Of a stretch of 64,000 nt of DNA, positions 10,623 through 19,600 are shown piece after piece. Position numbers and translations under genes: made by a program. Source of the stretch: Branchipolynoe longqiensis. Taxonomy: Eukaryota > Annelida > Polychaeta > Phyllodocida > Polynoidae. The stretch spans positions 42,431,798 through 42,495,797 of the forward strand of contig CM059196.1 of the NCBI GenBank assembly GCA_030323885.1, read 5' to 3'. The notes beneath the pieces are model-generated. The model made no database searches. It saw nothing but the letters and a program-made list of their open reading frames with translations, and was not told the DNA's origin. How positions within the stretch are numbered: position 1 is the first letter of the stretch; the number at the start of each line of letters is the position of its first letter.

Positions 10623-11165
10623 ATGTAAATCTACTAATCTAGTAGTATGCCTGTAAGTCTACTAATCTAGTAGTATATGTGTAAGTCTACTAATCTAGTA
10701 GTATGCCTGTAAGTCTACTAATCTAGTAGTATGCCTGTAAGTCTACTAATCTAGTAGTATGCCTGTAAGTCTACTAATATAGTAGTATGCCTGTAAGTCT
10801 ACTAATCTAGTAGTATGCCTGTAAGTCTACTAATGTAGTAGTATGCCTGTAAGTCTACTAATCTAGTAGTATGTGTGTAAGTCTACTAATCTAGTAGTAT
10901 GCCTGTAAGTCTACTAATCTAGTAGTATGCCTGTAAGTCTACTAATCTAGTAGTATGCCTGTAAGTCTACTAATATAGTAGTATACCTGTAAGTCTACTA
11001 ATCTAGTAGTATGCCTGTAAGTCTACTAATGTAGTAGTATGCCTGTAAGTCTACTAATCTAGTAGTATGCATGTAAGTCTACTAATCTAGTAATATGCCT
11101 GTAAGTCTACTAACCTAGTAGTATACCTGTAAGTCTACTAATCTAGTAGTCTACCAATGTAGTAG
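10623..11165. repeat. 28-bp minisatellite of hairpin units, about 19 copies
   Basis: The unit is GTCTACTAATCTAGTAGTAT plus GCCTGTAA. Each copy contains the 15-bp inverted repeat CTACTAATCTAGTAG. Most changes fall in the loop (AATC, AATA, AATG, AACC), leaving the arms intact. The last copies run into a SINE-B-like fragment. Confidence 0.97.
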
Positions 11166-11212
11166 TCTGCACTGACCTTTCAGGCAAGAGCCCACAAATA
11201 CAGATTGGCATG
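11157..11212 (+). mobile_element. fragment of SINE-B 5' end
   Basis: GTAGTCTGCACTGACCTTTC and AGGCAAGAGCCC match the start of the two SINE-B copies at 24574 and 24894. It is joined directly to the end of the 28-bp array. Confidence 0.55.
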
Positions 11213-11214
11213 GA

Positions 11215-11480
11215 TAGGGTCGTTGTTTATTTTCAGGTTTTACATCCTAGCAACATCTAAGGTCAAATCAGGATGGGTAGCGACATGTGACAGTATGCAC
11301 TAATGTTTGCTTTATAGTGCTTCCCCAAATGAGAATGGGAGACCAGCACCATGGCCTAATGGCCCGCTCACTCCCATTATCTCTAACGAGCCATGTAGTT
11401 CTTTCCCTATGTTATGACTGCCGAGCAGCAGACAAGGTAAGGACAAGACTCAACTTTCTAAGTCATGGGTTTGACCTTCC
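11215..11480 (-). mobile_element. SINE-A copy interrupted by a TIR element
   Basis: Tail (TTTTACATCCTAGCAACATC) and body are visible up to AAGTCATGGGTTTGACC, where the head is cut by the element starting at 11484. A 14-nt GACACAGTGTGGCT stretch after that element is too diverged to confirm as the rest of the head. Confidence 0.75.
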
Positions 11481-11483
11481 GCA

Positions 11484-11782
11484 AAGGCCCTGTCACACGA
11501 CATATGGTTGTGGCGTGTGCCCAACGTACGACAATTTGCCAGTAGATCGGCATTCGTCAAACTTTGCAGGGGCGGGGGGATAAAAATGGGTGTAGAAGAC
11601 AACATACACACAACGTACACACAACGTACCTAACGTATGCAGAACGAATCTCTGACCTATTGCTAGCGTATGAGATGCCCAATGTATACATAATGTATGA
11701 CGCCGTATGCCGATGTGTTGGTGGAAAATCGCATACGTCGGCATACACTAAGGCCATATTTCGTAGTGTGACAGCCCCTTAA
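11484..11782. mobile_element. TIR DNA element, 299 bp, GGCCCTGTCACAC ends
   Basis: The left end AAGGCCCTGTCACAC and the right end GTGTGACAGCCCCTT are inverted, and the subterminal CATATGG/CCATATT also pair. GCA is found on both sides (11481-11483, 11783-11785), a possible 3-bp TSD. The interior is rich in ACGTA motifs. A longer relative lies at 54534-55191. Non-autonomous; no transposase frame. Confidence 0.75.
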
Positions 11783-12049
11783 GCAATGACACAGTGTGGC
11801 TGCAGTGGGATACCAGGTTGTAGAGTTTGTATCACAATGCAATAACACAGAGAAAAGACATAGTAAAACCCCCCTAGTAAAATCTATCTGATTTTGCTGT
11901 CAAAATGGACAAAAAGTAATAACACATTACATTTTGAAAATATATTTGGAAACTATGAAATAATATAGAAAATCAATGAGCCCTTATAAAAACTTGCACA
12001 CAATGCACACACACACTGCAGAAATAATTGAGAAGAATGGAGGGTCACG

Positions 12050-12335
12050 CTAAATTTGCAGTGCTATTGGATTTTCTACCATTTATATTACATAAATGTA
12101 TTCGGTTGATTGGTATAATCTACCTTACTTTAGTGCGACGTCGGTTTCATTTTAAATAGCTACTTGGCAATTAGCTTACTTTGCAGATACTTGAAGTGAA
12201 AATGTGCAAATTTAATTTTAGCATGCCCATCAACATTCAGACGGTGTAGGCTTCAACAGGAAGAGTTAACAAAAAAATCTGACTTAATATTCCCTCCGAT
12301 GCATATATCATAACCAAATGCTTAATCAGAGTGAA
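12050..12335 (+). repeat. MITE-T, decayed copy
   Basis: Recognisable blocks in order: GGTTGATTGGTATAATCTAC, GAAGTGAAAATGTGCAAATT, TAATTTTAGCATGCCCATC, GTAGGCTTCAACAGGAAGAG, TATTCCCTCC and AAATGCTTAATCAG. Both termini are lost. Confidence 0.6.
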
Positions 12336-12384
12336 GTGAAAAAGCGCAGATTTAATGTTAGCAGTAATATGATAGACCAAGGGT

Positions 12385-12575
12385 TGATTGGCTCAAGGTC
12401 AGGATAATATGTCTGAGTGAGATAATAGGTCATGGTGCTTGTGGCCTGGTCTCTCAGCGGGGTGGCACTACGTCCTGACATGACCGTACATGTTTCCAGG
12501 ACGGAAAACTCCAACAACCAACCAAGCTAAACAATTGCTGTCCTAGAAACATCTAGGGTCATATCACGATGGGAA
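12385..12575. mobile_element. two SINE-A 3' fragments, head to head
   Basis: 12385-12525 is a + strand 3' portion (GGCTCAAGGTCAGGATAATA through TTTCCAGGACG). 12535-12575 is a - strand tail (GTCCTAGAAACATCTAGGGT). The tails face each other. Confidence 0.75.
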
Positions 12576-12689
12576 TTTGATATATATTGGCACTTTGTAA
12601 AATGATAATCGGCGAATACCAAAAATCACGGAAATTGTGAAATCGCGGAGCTCTTTCATTCCTGTGTACAATAAAAGTAACGTTGAACC

Positions 12690-12777
12690 AGTGCAAAGAA
12701 TATTATACCAAAATTAACTGAATACACGAACTAAAACACATGACAGAAACTCTGAACCATGAGACTATGCAACTTTA
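12690..12777 (-). repeat. MITE-T terminal fragment
   Basis: GACAGAAACTCTGAACCATG followed by AGACTATGCAACTTTAA is the reverse-oriented left end of the family. Confidence 0.7.
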
Positions 12778-12825
12778 AGAACACAGACATTGTTCCCATG
12801 ATTACTGCCGTGTAAAAGTGGCAGA

Positions 12826-12898
12826 ATATTCAGTCAGGTACTTGGGAATATTCAGTCAGATGCTTGGGAATATTCAGTCAGGTACTTGGGAACTTGAT
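12826..12898. repeat. 25-bp unit, three copies
   Basis: AATATTCAGTCAGGTACTTG plus GG recurs three times with one or two changes. Confidence 0.9.
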
Positions 12899-12984
12899 TA
12901 CAAAATCGTGAGTCGTGCCCCAAACGATGCCACCCGGACATGGAGGATGAAGTAAAGTGACTTCAAATGACGTGACAATGGCGG

Positions 12985-13095
12985 CATGGTGACGTCATAG
13001 TGGACCTGATGTCTGACGCATCACCACCACGTGACATCAGCCTCGTCGCCATAGTGAGGGGCCGCGCGTTGTCATGGAAACCTTCATCTAATCGC
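12985..13095. promoter_or_regulatory. CRE palindrome and X-box-like motif in a GC-rich patch
   Basis: A perfect cAMP-response palindrome TGACGTCA lies at 12990-12997, and GTTGTCATGGAAAC at 13068-13081 is close to an RFX X-box. Several CACGTGAC/GTGACGTC-like motifs lie between. No exon is evident nearby, so the regulatory role is speculative. Confidence 0.25.
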
Positions 13096-13228
13096 CCTCA
13101 TGCTGTGAATAGACGCTGTCAAATAGGCACGTAACTTTTTCATTAAAAATCTTATTTACAAACAAGAAAAAAAACCGAATTCTTTCTTTCAAGGTTCGCT
13201 TTTATTTTTTAGAGTGGATTTTTGCTAG

Positions 13229-13530
13229 ATATGGTTGGTTTGCTTGTTGGAGTTTTACGTCCTGGCAACATTTAAGGCCATGTCAGGAAAGGTACCGACT
13301 TGCGACAGTGCGCACGCATGTCGGCTTTATAGTGCTGCCCCAATGGGTGACTAGCCCACCGGCACCATGACCTGATATCCTACTCATCGCTGCCATACGC
13401 CTACTCACTCACATTATCCTGACACTGAGCAAGCCAGTGCTTGCGCTATCTTAATAATGGCCAGCGCTTGGCTAGGAAGCAATAAGCATCAATTTTTAAG
13501 TGATTGGTTTGACTCGACGAGGATATGAGA
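13229..13530 (-). mobile_element. SINE-A copy with degraded head
   Basis: Tail GTTTTACGTCCTGGCAACAT at left and a body running to AAGTGATTGGTTTGACTC. It carries a ~20-bp internal duplication of the CTACTCA region near 13379-13405. Confidence 0.85.
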
Positions 13531-13576
13531 GTGGTAAATCCACAACTAGAATTATGCATTCTCCACCTTCCAAAGA

Positions 13577-13996
13577 GACCAGACGGGATGGCCGAATGAG
13601 TTGGAGCGTCCGTCTCCCGTGCTGGTAGATCGTGGGGTCGTGGGTTCGAACCATGGTCGAGTCAAACCAATGACTTGAAAATTGGTGCTTGTCACTTCCT
13701 AGCCAGGCGCTCGGCATTATTAGGACAGGGCAAGGACTGGTGTGCTCAGTGTCAGGATAATGTGACTGAGTGGGATACCAGGTCATGGTCCCGGCGGCCT
13801 GGTTTCCCAGTGAGACAGCACTATAAAGTCGCCATGAGTGCGCACTGTCACAAGTCGGTACCCGTTCTGATATGACCTTAGATGTTGCTAGGACGTAAAA
13901 CAACAACAAACAAACAAACATCACAAGTCGGTACCCGTCCTGATATGACCTTAGATGTTGCTAGGACGTAACACAACAACAAACAAACAAACAAAT
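13577..13996 (+). mobile_element. SINE-A, full-length reference copy with TSD and doubled tail
   Basis: The best complete copy. It begins GACCAGACGGGATGGCCGAA, with a tRNA-like head (box A near GGCCGAATGAGTTGGAG, box B GGGTTCGAACC). Next come a linker GTCGAGTCAAACCAATGAC, a body around TGTGACTGAGTGGGATACC, and the 3' module CCTGATATGACCTTAGATG plus TTGCTAGGACGTAAAAC with an AAAC-type tail. CTTCCAAAGA at 13567-13576 and 13997-14006 is a 10-bp TSD. The last ~75 bp (tail module plus AAAC repeat) is present twice in tandem. The head would provide an internal RNA polymerase III promoter, and the conserved tail is probably what a partner LINE recognises; both points are inference from SINE biology. 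Confidence 0.95.
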
Positions 13997-14050
13997 CTTC
14001 CAAAGATTAGCTTGGAGAGCCTGGCATATCTACCCGCATTCCTCAGTACA

Positions 14051-14395
14051 TTAAAGTTACATAGTCCGATGGCTTTGAGTTTCTGACATTTTTCTAAGAT
14101 AAGTATATGAAATTGATCATTATTATCTACCTTAGTTTGGTTTGAAGTAAATTTTAATTGAAATGGTTACCTTTTGAGATATTTGAAATTCAAACGTGTG
14201 AAAATAATTTTGACAAGCACGCCAAAACTCTGCTTCTGCAATAACAGGTTCTATTAAATTGACTCAGTATTCCTTTCTATGTGGCAACAGATACTTAATA
14301 AGTGGATCATTATCTAAGTTAGATATGTAGAATCAAATCCAAATAATTGTTTTGATTTTGAAAATTTGATGCTTCATCGGACTATGCAGCTTTAA
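14051..14395 (+). mobile_element. MITE-T, full-length reference copy
   Basis: 345 bp including TTAA at each end. The left terminus is TTAAAGTTACATAGTCCGAT and the right terminus is the inverted ATCGGACTATGCAGCTTTAA. The interior has no frame longer than a few tens of codons, so it is non-autonomous. TTAA target choice is known for piggyBac and Kolobok transposases; which one mobilised this family cannot be read here. Confidence 0.93.
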
Positions 14396-14479
14396 CTCTC
14401 GAACCATAATCTAGTTCTATTCCTCCTCGATGCACACATGGCTCAGCGAGGAAGAGTAGTCGAAAAGACGCATTAAACA

Positions 14480-14543
14480 TGTTTGTTTGTTTGTTTGTTG
14501 TTGTTTTACGTCCTAGCAACATCTAAGGTCATATCAGGACGGC
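14480..14543 (-). mobile_element. 5'-truncated SINE-A (tail only)
   Basis: A GTTT repeat followed by GTTTTACGTCCTAGCAACAT and CTAAGGTCATATCAGGACGG, ending abruptly. A TSD is not clear. Confidence 0.85.
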
Positions 14544-14689
14544 CGAGGAAAGCATTCCATTTTCTAAAGCAAAATGCTTACTTAAATCTAATCGTTTATA
14601 TCCAACTTACAGATAAATATTTCTGCATACAAAAAAGGCAGGAAAGTAAAACCCATCGAACTTCAATAGTTAATACGGCCGGCAGCGGC

Positions 14690-14880
14690 CAGGCGGCGCC
14701 ACCTTGAGACCGGAAGTGCCGAGCCCCCTAGCGGGTACCTACTAGGCCATCACGTGACCTCTCGCGTGACCACGTCAGGATGACCCAGTCCCGGCCCCTC
14801 GCCTTGTGTACCAATAGACTACATCACCGTTCCAGCCGTGCGGTGCATTGTGGGATGTGTCAGAGCAAAACAGCCCGCGA
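14690..14880. promoter_or_regulatory. promoter-like CpG-rich patch
   Basis: Within 190 bp there are an ETS core (ACCGGAAGTGCC), a perfect E-box TCACGTGACC, GCGTGACCACGTCA (half-CRE) and GCATTGTGGGATG, which resembles a ZNF143-type motif. This clustering is usual for housekeeping promoters. A 61-codon frame starts at 14780 but lacks a recognisable domain or clear splice donor. Confidence 0.3.
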
Positions 14881-14965
14881 GAAGCAAATGGCACATGCTA
14901 ATACACTGAGGGCAGTTATGAAATGTGCTAGTTTGAGCTCATCTCAGCTTTTGTTTGAAACATAG

Positions 14966-15620
14966 AACGCTAACTAAAAGAATATATATAATAAATTAAG
15001 ATATTAATATGTAGAAATAGAAAATGAGTAGGGTTAATCAGATATTGGTTATATATTTCTTTGAAACAAGTTTTTGTTGACATTTTAATATTTAGAACAA
15101 GAACTACTTATGGCTAATCAACGGTGATATAAACATCAGCCTGTAAAGTGACTGAAATTGTATGTTTCTTAGCTCAAAATGCTTAATTATGGAGAGTTGT
15201 GTCTTAAACATATTTAATATATTATTATATTGCATCCTTCCATCCATGTTTGTGCCAAATTGTTATGTATTTCTATTAATTTTGAATAAAATGGAAGTTT
15301 TGCCCTACGCATATCGGCAAACTCAATGGCTGTACGTTTTTGCTTTGCTGCCAACGCCGTTTTCAGCGCATGCGCACTTGGAACAGTGATTTCGTCTATT
15401 TACCTCGGCCTAACCCCCGCGAGGCTAAGCAGGGGAATCCCCGTCGTCTAACCTTTGACCCGCCCCCTAGCGGCGCCAAGTGACACCAGAATGTGCAGGT
15501 GATGCCCTATATACTGCACGCCTACCGTATTGTTAATGTTGAATAGTCTAGTGGTGTTGAATTAATTCTATTTTAAAAAGAGATAATTATTGATCGTTTT
15601 AATATATTTGTACTTTATTA
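14966..15620. other. no gene recognised; small GC-rich patch near 15360-15500
   Basis: Mostly AT-rich. The patch holds GCGCATGCGCAC (NRF1-like) and GCGGCGCC, but no coding frame follows. Confidence 0.4.
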
Positions 15621-15639
15621 GCTTGACGTAATATTGACA

Positions 15640-15985
15640 GTGGCATAGCCAGATAAAATCATCAACTATTCAGACGCAAAATATTTACTTATTTTTGACC
15701 CTATATATCCACCTTAAACATTGCTGCACTTATATCATTTGTTCTATGTGGTGATAAGTCGGTTTAATTAAACTATGTTAGTGCTGAAGCCTATGCTGTC
15801 TTATTTGTTGACATGAATGCACATATTAATTTGACATCTTTTCATTTGATATATCTCAAAATATACCATTTATATTAAAATTTACGTTCAACTTAGGTAA
15901 AGGTGATTATGCCCATGAAGTAACTATATCCATGCAATAGAATGTACAAACCCCAAACCATCAGATTGTGAAACTTTAATAGATT
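15640..15985 (-). repeat. MITE-T, decayed copy in reverse orientation
   Basis: Blocks CTGAAGCCTATGCTGTC, CACATATTAATTTGACATC, TTTGATATATCTCAAAATA and CCATCAGATTGTGAAACTTT keep the family order. The right terminus is recognisable, the left is not. Confidence 0.5.
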
Positions 15986-16105
15986 ATCAACCAGTACACT
16001 GCGATAAGTCGTGTGCTGACAAAACACACAGGTGCCAGTGTAGCTCCGAGTTTGGTGCTCCTTTGTTAGTCTGCTCCATCTTAAAACAGTACACACACCT
16101 CCAGC

Positions 16106-16162
16106 AGACTGGTCACACACATTAGCTATACTGCATGTTTTCATGGTAAATATCGCCAAACT
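16106..16162. repeat. left copy of a ~57-bp direct repeat
   Basis: CACATTAGCTATACTGCATG and TTTTCATGGTAAATATCGCC are repeated almost exactly at 17884-17940. Confidence 0.85.
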
Positions 16163-16180
16163 AGTCCGCTTTGGTCTGAC

Positions 16181-17000
16181 CTGGGCCCGTATGCATGGGG
16201 CGGTGTTAGCGCTCCAAACCTGTGGTTAGCGGCGATCTCCGGGTTAGCGGCGAAAAGTCGGTATGCATGGACCAGTGTTATTGAAACCCCGCGAGTTAAA
16301 AGTCGGGTACGCTAACCCCACTCCGTAGCAGGTATAAGGGCGGTGTTAGGGACCGATTAGGCGCAAATCTATTCAATGCGATCATATTTAACAGAATTAC
16401 ATACTCAAATCGTGAAATTTAATTAAATTAACCCTAAATTCGAACCGATATTAACACCTCCGCTACATCGGCGGCGATATTAATATTGTCGAATCGACGA
16501 ATGTAAACTAGACAAATTGCCGCCGCTGCATCGACGTCGCTATCCATACTGTCGAAGATCAACAAAACATCGCCGCCGCTGCTGGCACATCGGCGGCAAT
16601 ATATTAGGCCCAAATCTATTCAATGCGATCATATTTAACAGAATTACATACTGTACAAGTGATATTTGAGCAAATTAACCGCAAAAACGAACCGAAAGTA
16701 ACGCCGCCACTACAACGGCGGCGATATTAATATTGTCAAATCGATGAATGTACATGAAACAAATCGCCGCTGCCGCCACCGGCAATTTGGCGGCAGCGAT
16801 ATTGCCAACTAGCGGTGCTCGCTGGCTACAGGCACAGAGGGATTTCCCAAATCTATAAATAACTGCTAGGTTAGCTAATGCCTCTGCGCTTTGGCTCTGT
16901 ACATACCCCGTGACCGATTTTCCGATGCCGGTGTTAGCTAACCCGGGACCGGCCCTTAACACCGGAGCCGATAAATAATTTGTCATGCATAGAGGCCCTG
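16181..17000. mobile_element. TIR element of the CAGGGCCCGTATGCAT family, 820 bp
   Basis: The left end CTGGGCCCGTATGCAT pairs with the right end ATGCATAGAGGCCCTG. The subterminal region is GGCGGTGTTAGC-rich and the interior carries GCCGCC runs. An internal direct duplication is visible: CAAATCTATTCAATGCGATC with its downstream AACAGAATTACATAC occurs near 16364 and 16611. Relatives are at 34545-35227 and 55612-56236 in the opposite orientation. No transposase frame and no convincing TSD. Confidence 0.8.
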
Positions 17001-17480
17001 CACGGCACTGTGCAGCTGCAGATGTGAGGTTTAGAAGCGTTGTAATATGCTCATCCAGTCAGCAAGACAATAAGTGACAAACAAGTCTAGGCCTACTACC
17101 TACATGTACATCCAATAATATATCGGACTGATGGTGCCTATGATATGGGCACTTTTTACCCTAATTATGATGCCGCGACTGATATTATGGTACAAGGAAG
17201 CTATCGAGTAAGTACATAGTTCCAAATTCGGATTCTACATAGTCAAAAATGTATGATTTGACACCAATATCATTCAAATAGGACAAGTCTTTGCGATTTT
17301 ATTGTGAAATGCAATATTACTGTATATTCAATGGCGGCCATCTTGAAAAATGGCCGCCATCTTGAATTTTTAGGTGGCTAAAAGGTTTTATCAAGAAAGC
17401 AATCCCCAAGGAGTATGTGTGCGAATTTTGGTGCTTGTTTCCAGAAATGAACGATTGTTCCAGTTATCTGCTCAAATAAG
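17001..17480. repeat. unclassified repeat-like segment with two YY1-type motifs
   Basis: ATGGCGGCCATCTTGA and AATGGCCGCCATCTTGAA lie back to back at 17332-17377, in the sense used by YY1 sites. A third occurrence (GGCCGCCATCTTGG) lies inside a TIR element near 31924. I suspect a decayed transposon here but could not find its ends. Confidence 0.3.
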
Positions 17481-17499
17481 GCTGGTCACATCATTATCA

Positions 17500-17880
17500 C
17501 CATCATGCTCTCTGCTGTGAGAGTGATGTCCATGAGATTTCATGAAAGCTGCCTGCAAAAGTGTTGAAGTGCTGCTGGCTTTTGCAAGTTACCAGCGGCA
17601 CTCTCTCGGGGAGCAAATAGAGGTCTCACACCGGCAAGAACATGTCCAGACAGGCGGAAAACTATTTGTCCCTGCAGTGGCTGGTCGGGAGATGTTGGCA
17701 GATGTTGGTAGTTCCATACATCAATGGCCCTCGATGCTGCCACAATGACATGGTTTTCTGTTTAAGGTTTGCTCCCTTAGCCTTCGGTTCTGTCAAGAAC
17801 CTGTACCACAAGGCAGTGGTTTACAACTCTGCAGGGCAGGGGCATCAAACTCCCTGAGGTATTGCAATACCTGCATACAC
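17500..17880 (-). other. coding-like remnant, not recognised
   Basis: The reverse-strand frame at 17540-17743 (67 codons) has a balanced composition with segments such as PTSPDQPLQGQIVFRLSGH. Neighbouring reverse frames are broken by stops. It may be an exon of a transposon or a processed gene fragment. I do not recognise a family. Confidence 0.2.
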
Positions 17881-17883
17881 ACC

Positions 17884-17940
17884 AGGCTGGTGACACACAT
17901 AAGCTATACTGCATGTTTTCATGGTAAATATCGCCAAACT
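17884..17940. repeat. right copy of the ~57-bp direct repeat
   Basis: Nearly identical to 16106-16162. The 1.7 kb between them contains the 820-bp TIR element and the coding-like remnant. Confidence 0.85.
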
Positions 17941-17974
17941 CCAAGTCACTTAAAATGATTGTTACTGTCAGTTA

Positions 17975-18658
17975 GATTGTTTGGCTTCTACATCCTATGA
18001 ACATCAACATTTATGTTAGGATGGGTACGCACTTGTGACCATTTGGATTCAAGGCAAGTTTATAGTGATGCGATACTGGGCATGACCAGACGGGATGGCC
18101 GAATGAGTTAGAGCGTCTGTCTCCCGTGCTGGTAGATCGTGGGTTCGAACCCTGGTCGAGTCAAACCAATGACTTAAACATTTATACTTGTCACTTCCTA
18201 GCCAGGCGCTCGGCATTATTCAGACAGGGCAAGGACTGGTGTGCTCAGTGTCAGGATAATCTGACTGAGTGGGATACCAGGTCATGGTGCTGGCGGCCTG
18301 GTTTCCCAGTGGGACAGCACAATAAAGTCGCTATGAGTGTGCACTGTCACAAGTCGGTACCCGTCCTGATATGACCTTAGATGTTGCTAGGACCTAAAAT
18401 AACAACAAACAAACAAACAAAACGATACTGGGCGACCAGGCCACTGGCACCAATATAAGATCTTCCACTCAGTCACATTATCCTGATACGGAGCTAGCCA
18501 GTCCTTGCCATGCACTATTAATGTTAATGCCTAGTGCCAGGCTAGGTAGCTACAAGTATTAATATTATTATTCATTGATTTGACTCGGCCGGGATTCAAA
18601 CCCCTAATGTTGCACACCGGGAAGCAGCCGTTTTGATCGAACGGCTACCGCGTCCAGC
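17975..18658 (-). mobile_element. SINE-A, older copy split by another SINE-A
   Basis: The 3' half lies at 17975-18081 and the 5' half at 18434-18658, which ends in a tRNA-like head of a different sequence type (GGGATTCAAACCCCTAATG on this strand). Joining the halves across the TSD restores the body. Confidence 0.9.
18082..18422 (+). mobile_element. SINE-A, younger copy nested in the previous one, 11-bp TSD
   Basis: Type-i head GACCAGACGGGATGGCCGAA, full body and an AAAC tail. CGATACTGGGC at 18071-18081 and 18423-18433 is the TSD. Confidence 0.96.
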
Positions 18659-18664
18659 CTTATT

Positions 18665-18781
18665 GAAATAAAGATTACTCCAAACCAAGATAAAGTGAAC
18701 TGTAGTAGTCAATCTAATACATTTAGCGAAGACAAAATTACTTTAGAGAAACTCAAAACTAATGGGTTCTGCAACTTTAAT
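18665..18781 (-). repeat. MITE-T terminal fragment
   Basis: CTAATACATTTAGCGAAGAC through GAAACTCAAAACTAATGGG to GCAACTTTAA matches the reverse-oriented left part of MITE-T. Confidence 0.65.
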
Positions 18782-18879
18782 GCTAATGGACACGGAAGGC
18801 GTATTGAGATTCCACATCGGTGTTATGTAAGTGAATGACAAACCGCGTTGAGAATGAGAGCTGGGAAATTTCATTGTCT

Positions 18880-19600
18880 TGTAATTAGGTCAGGGAGGGG
18901 TGAGCTGAGGTTGGGGTGGGGGTGGGGGATGGGGGTGGGGGTGGTAAATGTGAAATAAAAGGGTGGGGAGGGGGCATTGAAAAGACGTGAACTGGAAATA
19001 AATGTGTGTTAAAGAGAAAATAAACAGGATGTGTGGGGCGATGGGAGGGGGGAGTTAACTAGAAAATTAAATAAATGTGTGTCGGGGGGGGGGGGGGGAT
19101 GATGCAATAACGTGGACTGAAAAGGTATGTTTGTTAACAAGAAAATAAACAAAAAGTGTTGATGGGAGGGGGGGGGGGTAAAATCATGTGGACTGGAAGT
19201 GAATGTTTGTTAACTAGAAAATAAAGTAAATGTGTGGTTGGGGGGGGGGGGGGGCTGTAATCATGTTAACCGGAAGTTATTATTTGTTAACTAGAAAATA
19301 AAGAAAATTGTTGGGGAGGGGGTTGGAGATCACATGAACTTGAAGTGAATGTTTGCTAACTAGAAAATAAAGAAACGGTGGTGCCGTGGGGAGGCTGAAA
19401 TCACGGGGACCGGGAAGTGAATGTTTGTTAACTAGAAAATAAACTAAATGTGGTGCGGGGGGGGGGGGAGGGGGGAGGCTGAAATTACATGGACGGGAAG
19501 TGAATGTTTGGCGGTGGGGGCTGTAATCATGTGGACTGGAAGTTAATGTTTGTGAATTAGAAAATAAACAAAATGTGTGGTGGGGATGGGGATGGGGAAT
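18880..19600. repeat. G-rich minisatellite, longer irregular units
   Basis: Units of about 60-80 bp combine GGAAGTGAATGTTTGTTAAC, TAGAAAATAAA and a variable poly-G stretch of up to ~13 G. It grades into the 44-bp array. Confidence 0.85.

Noticed and set aside
10623..11165. CRISPR-like array
   Set aside because: 28-bp units are contiguous with no unique spacers, and the DNA is clearly eukaryotic.
13496..13924. 142-codon reverse-strand frame as a protein gene
   Set aside because: It is the antisense of a SINE-A; similar frames appear at 61241-61486 and 14483 because those are also SINE-A.
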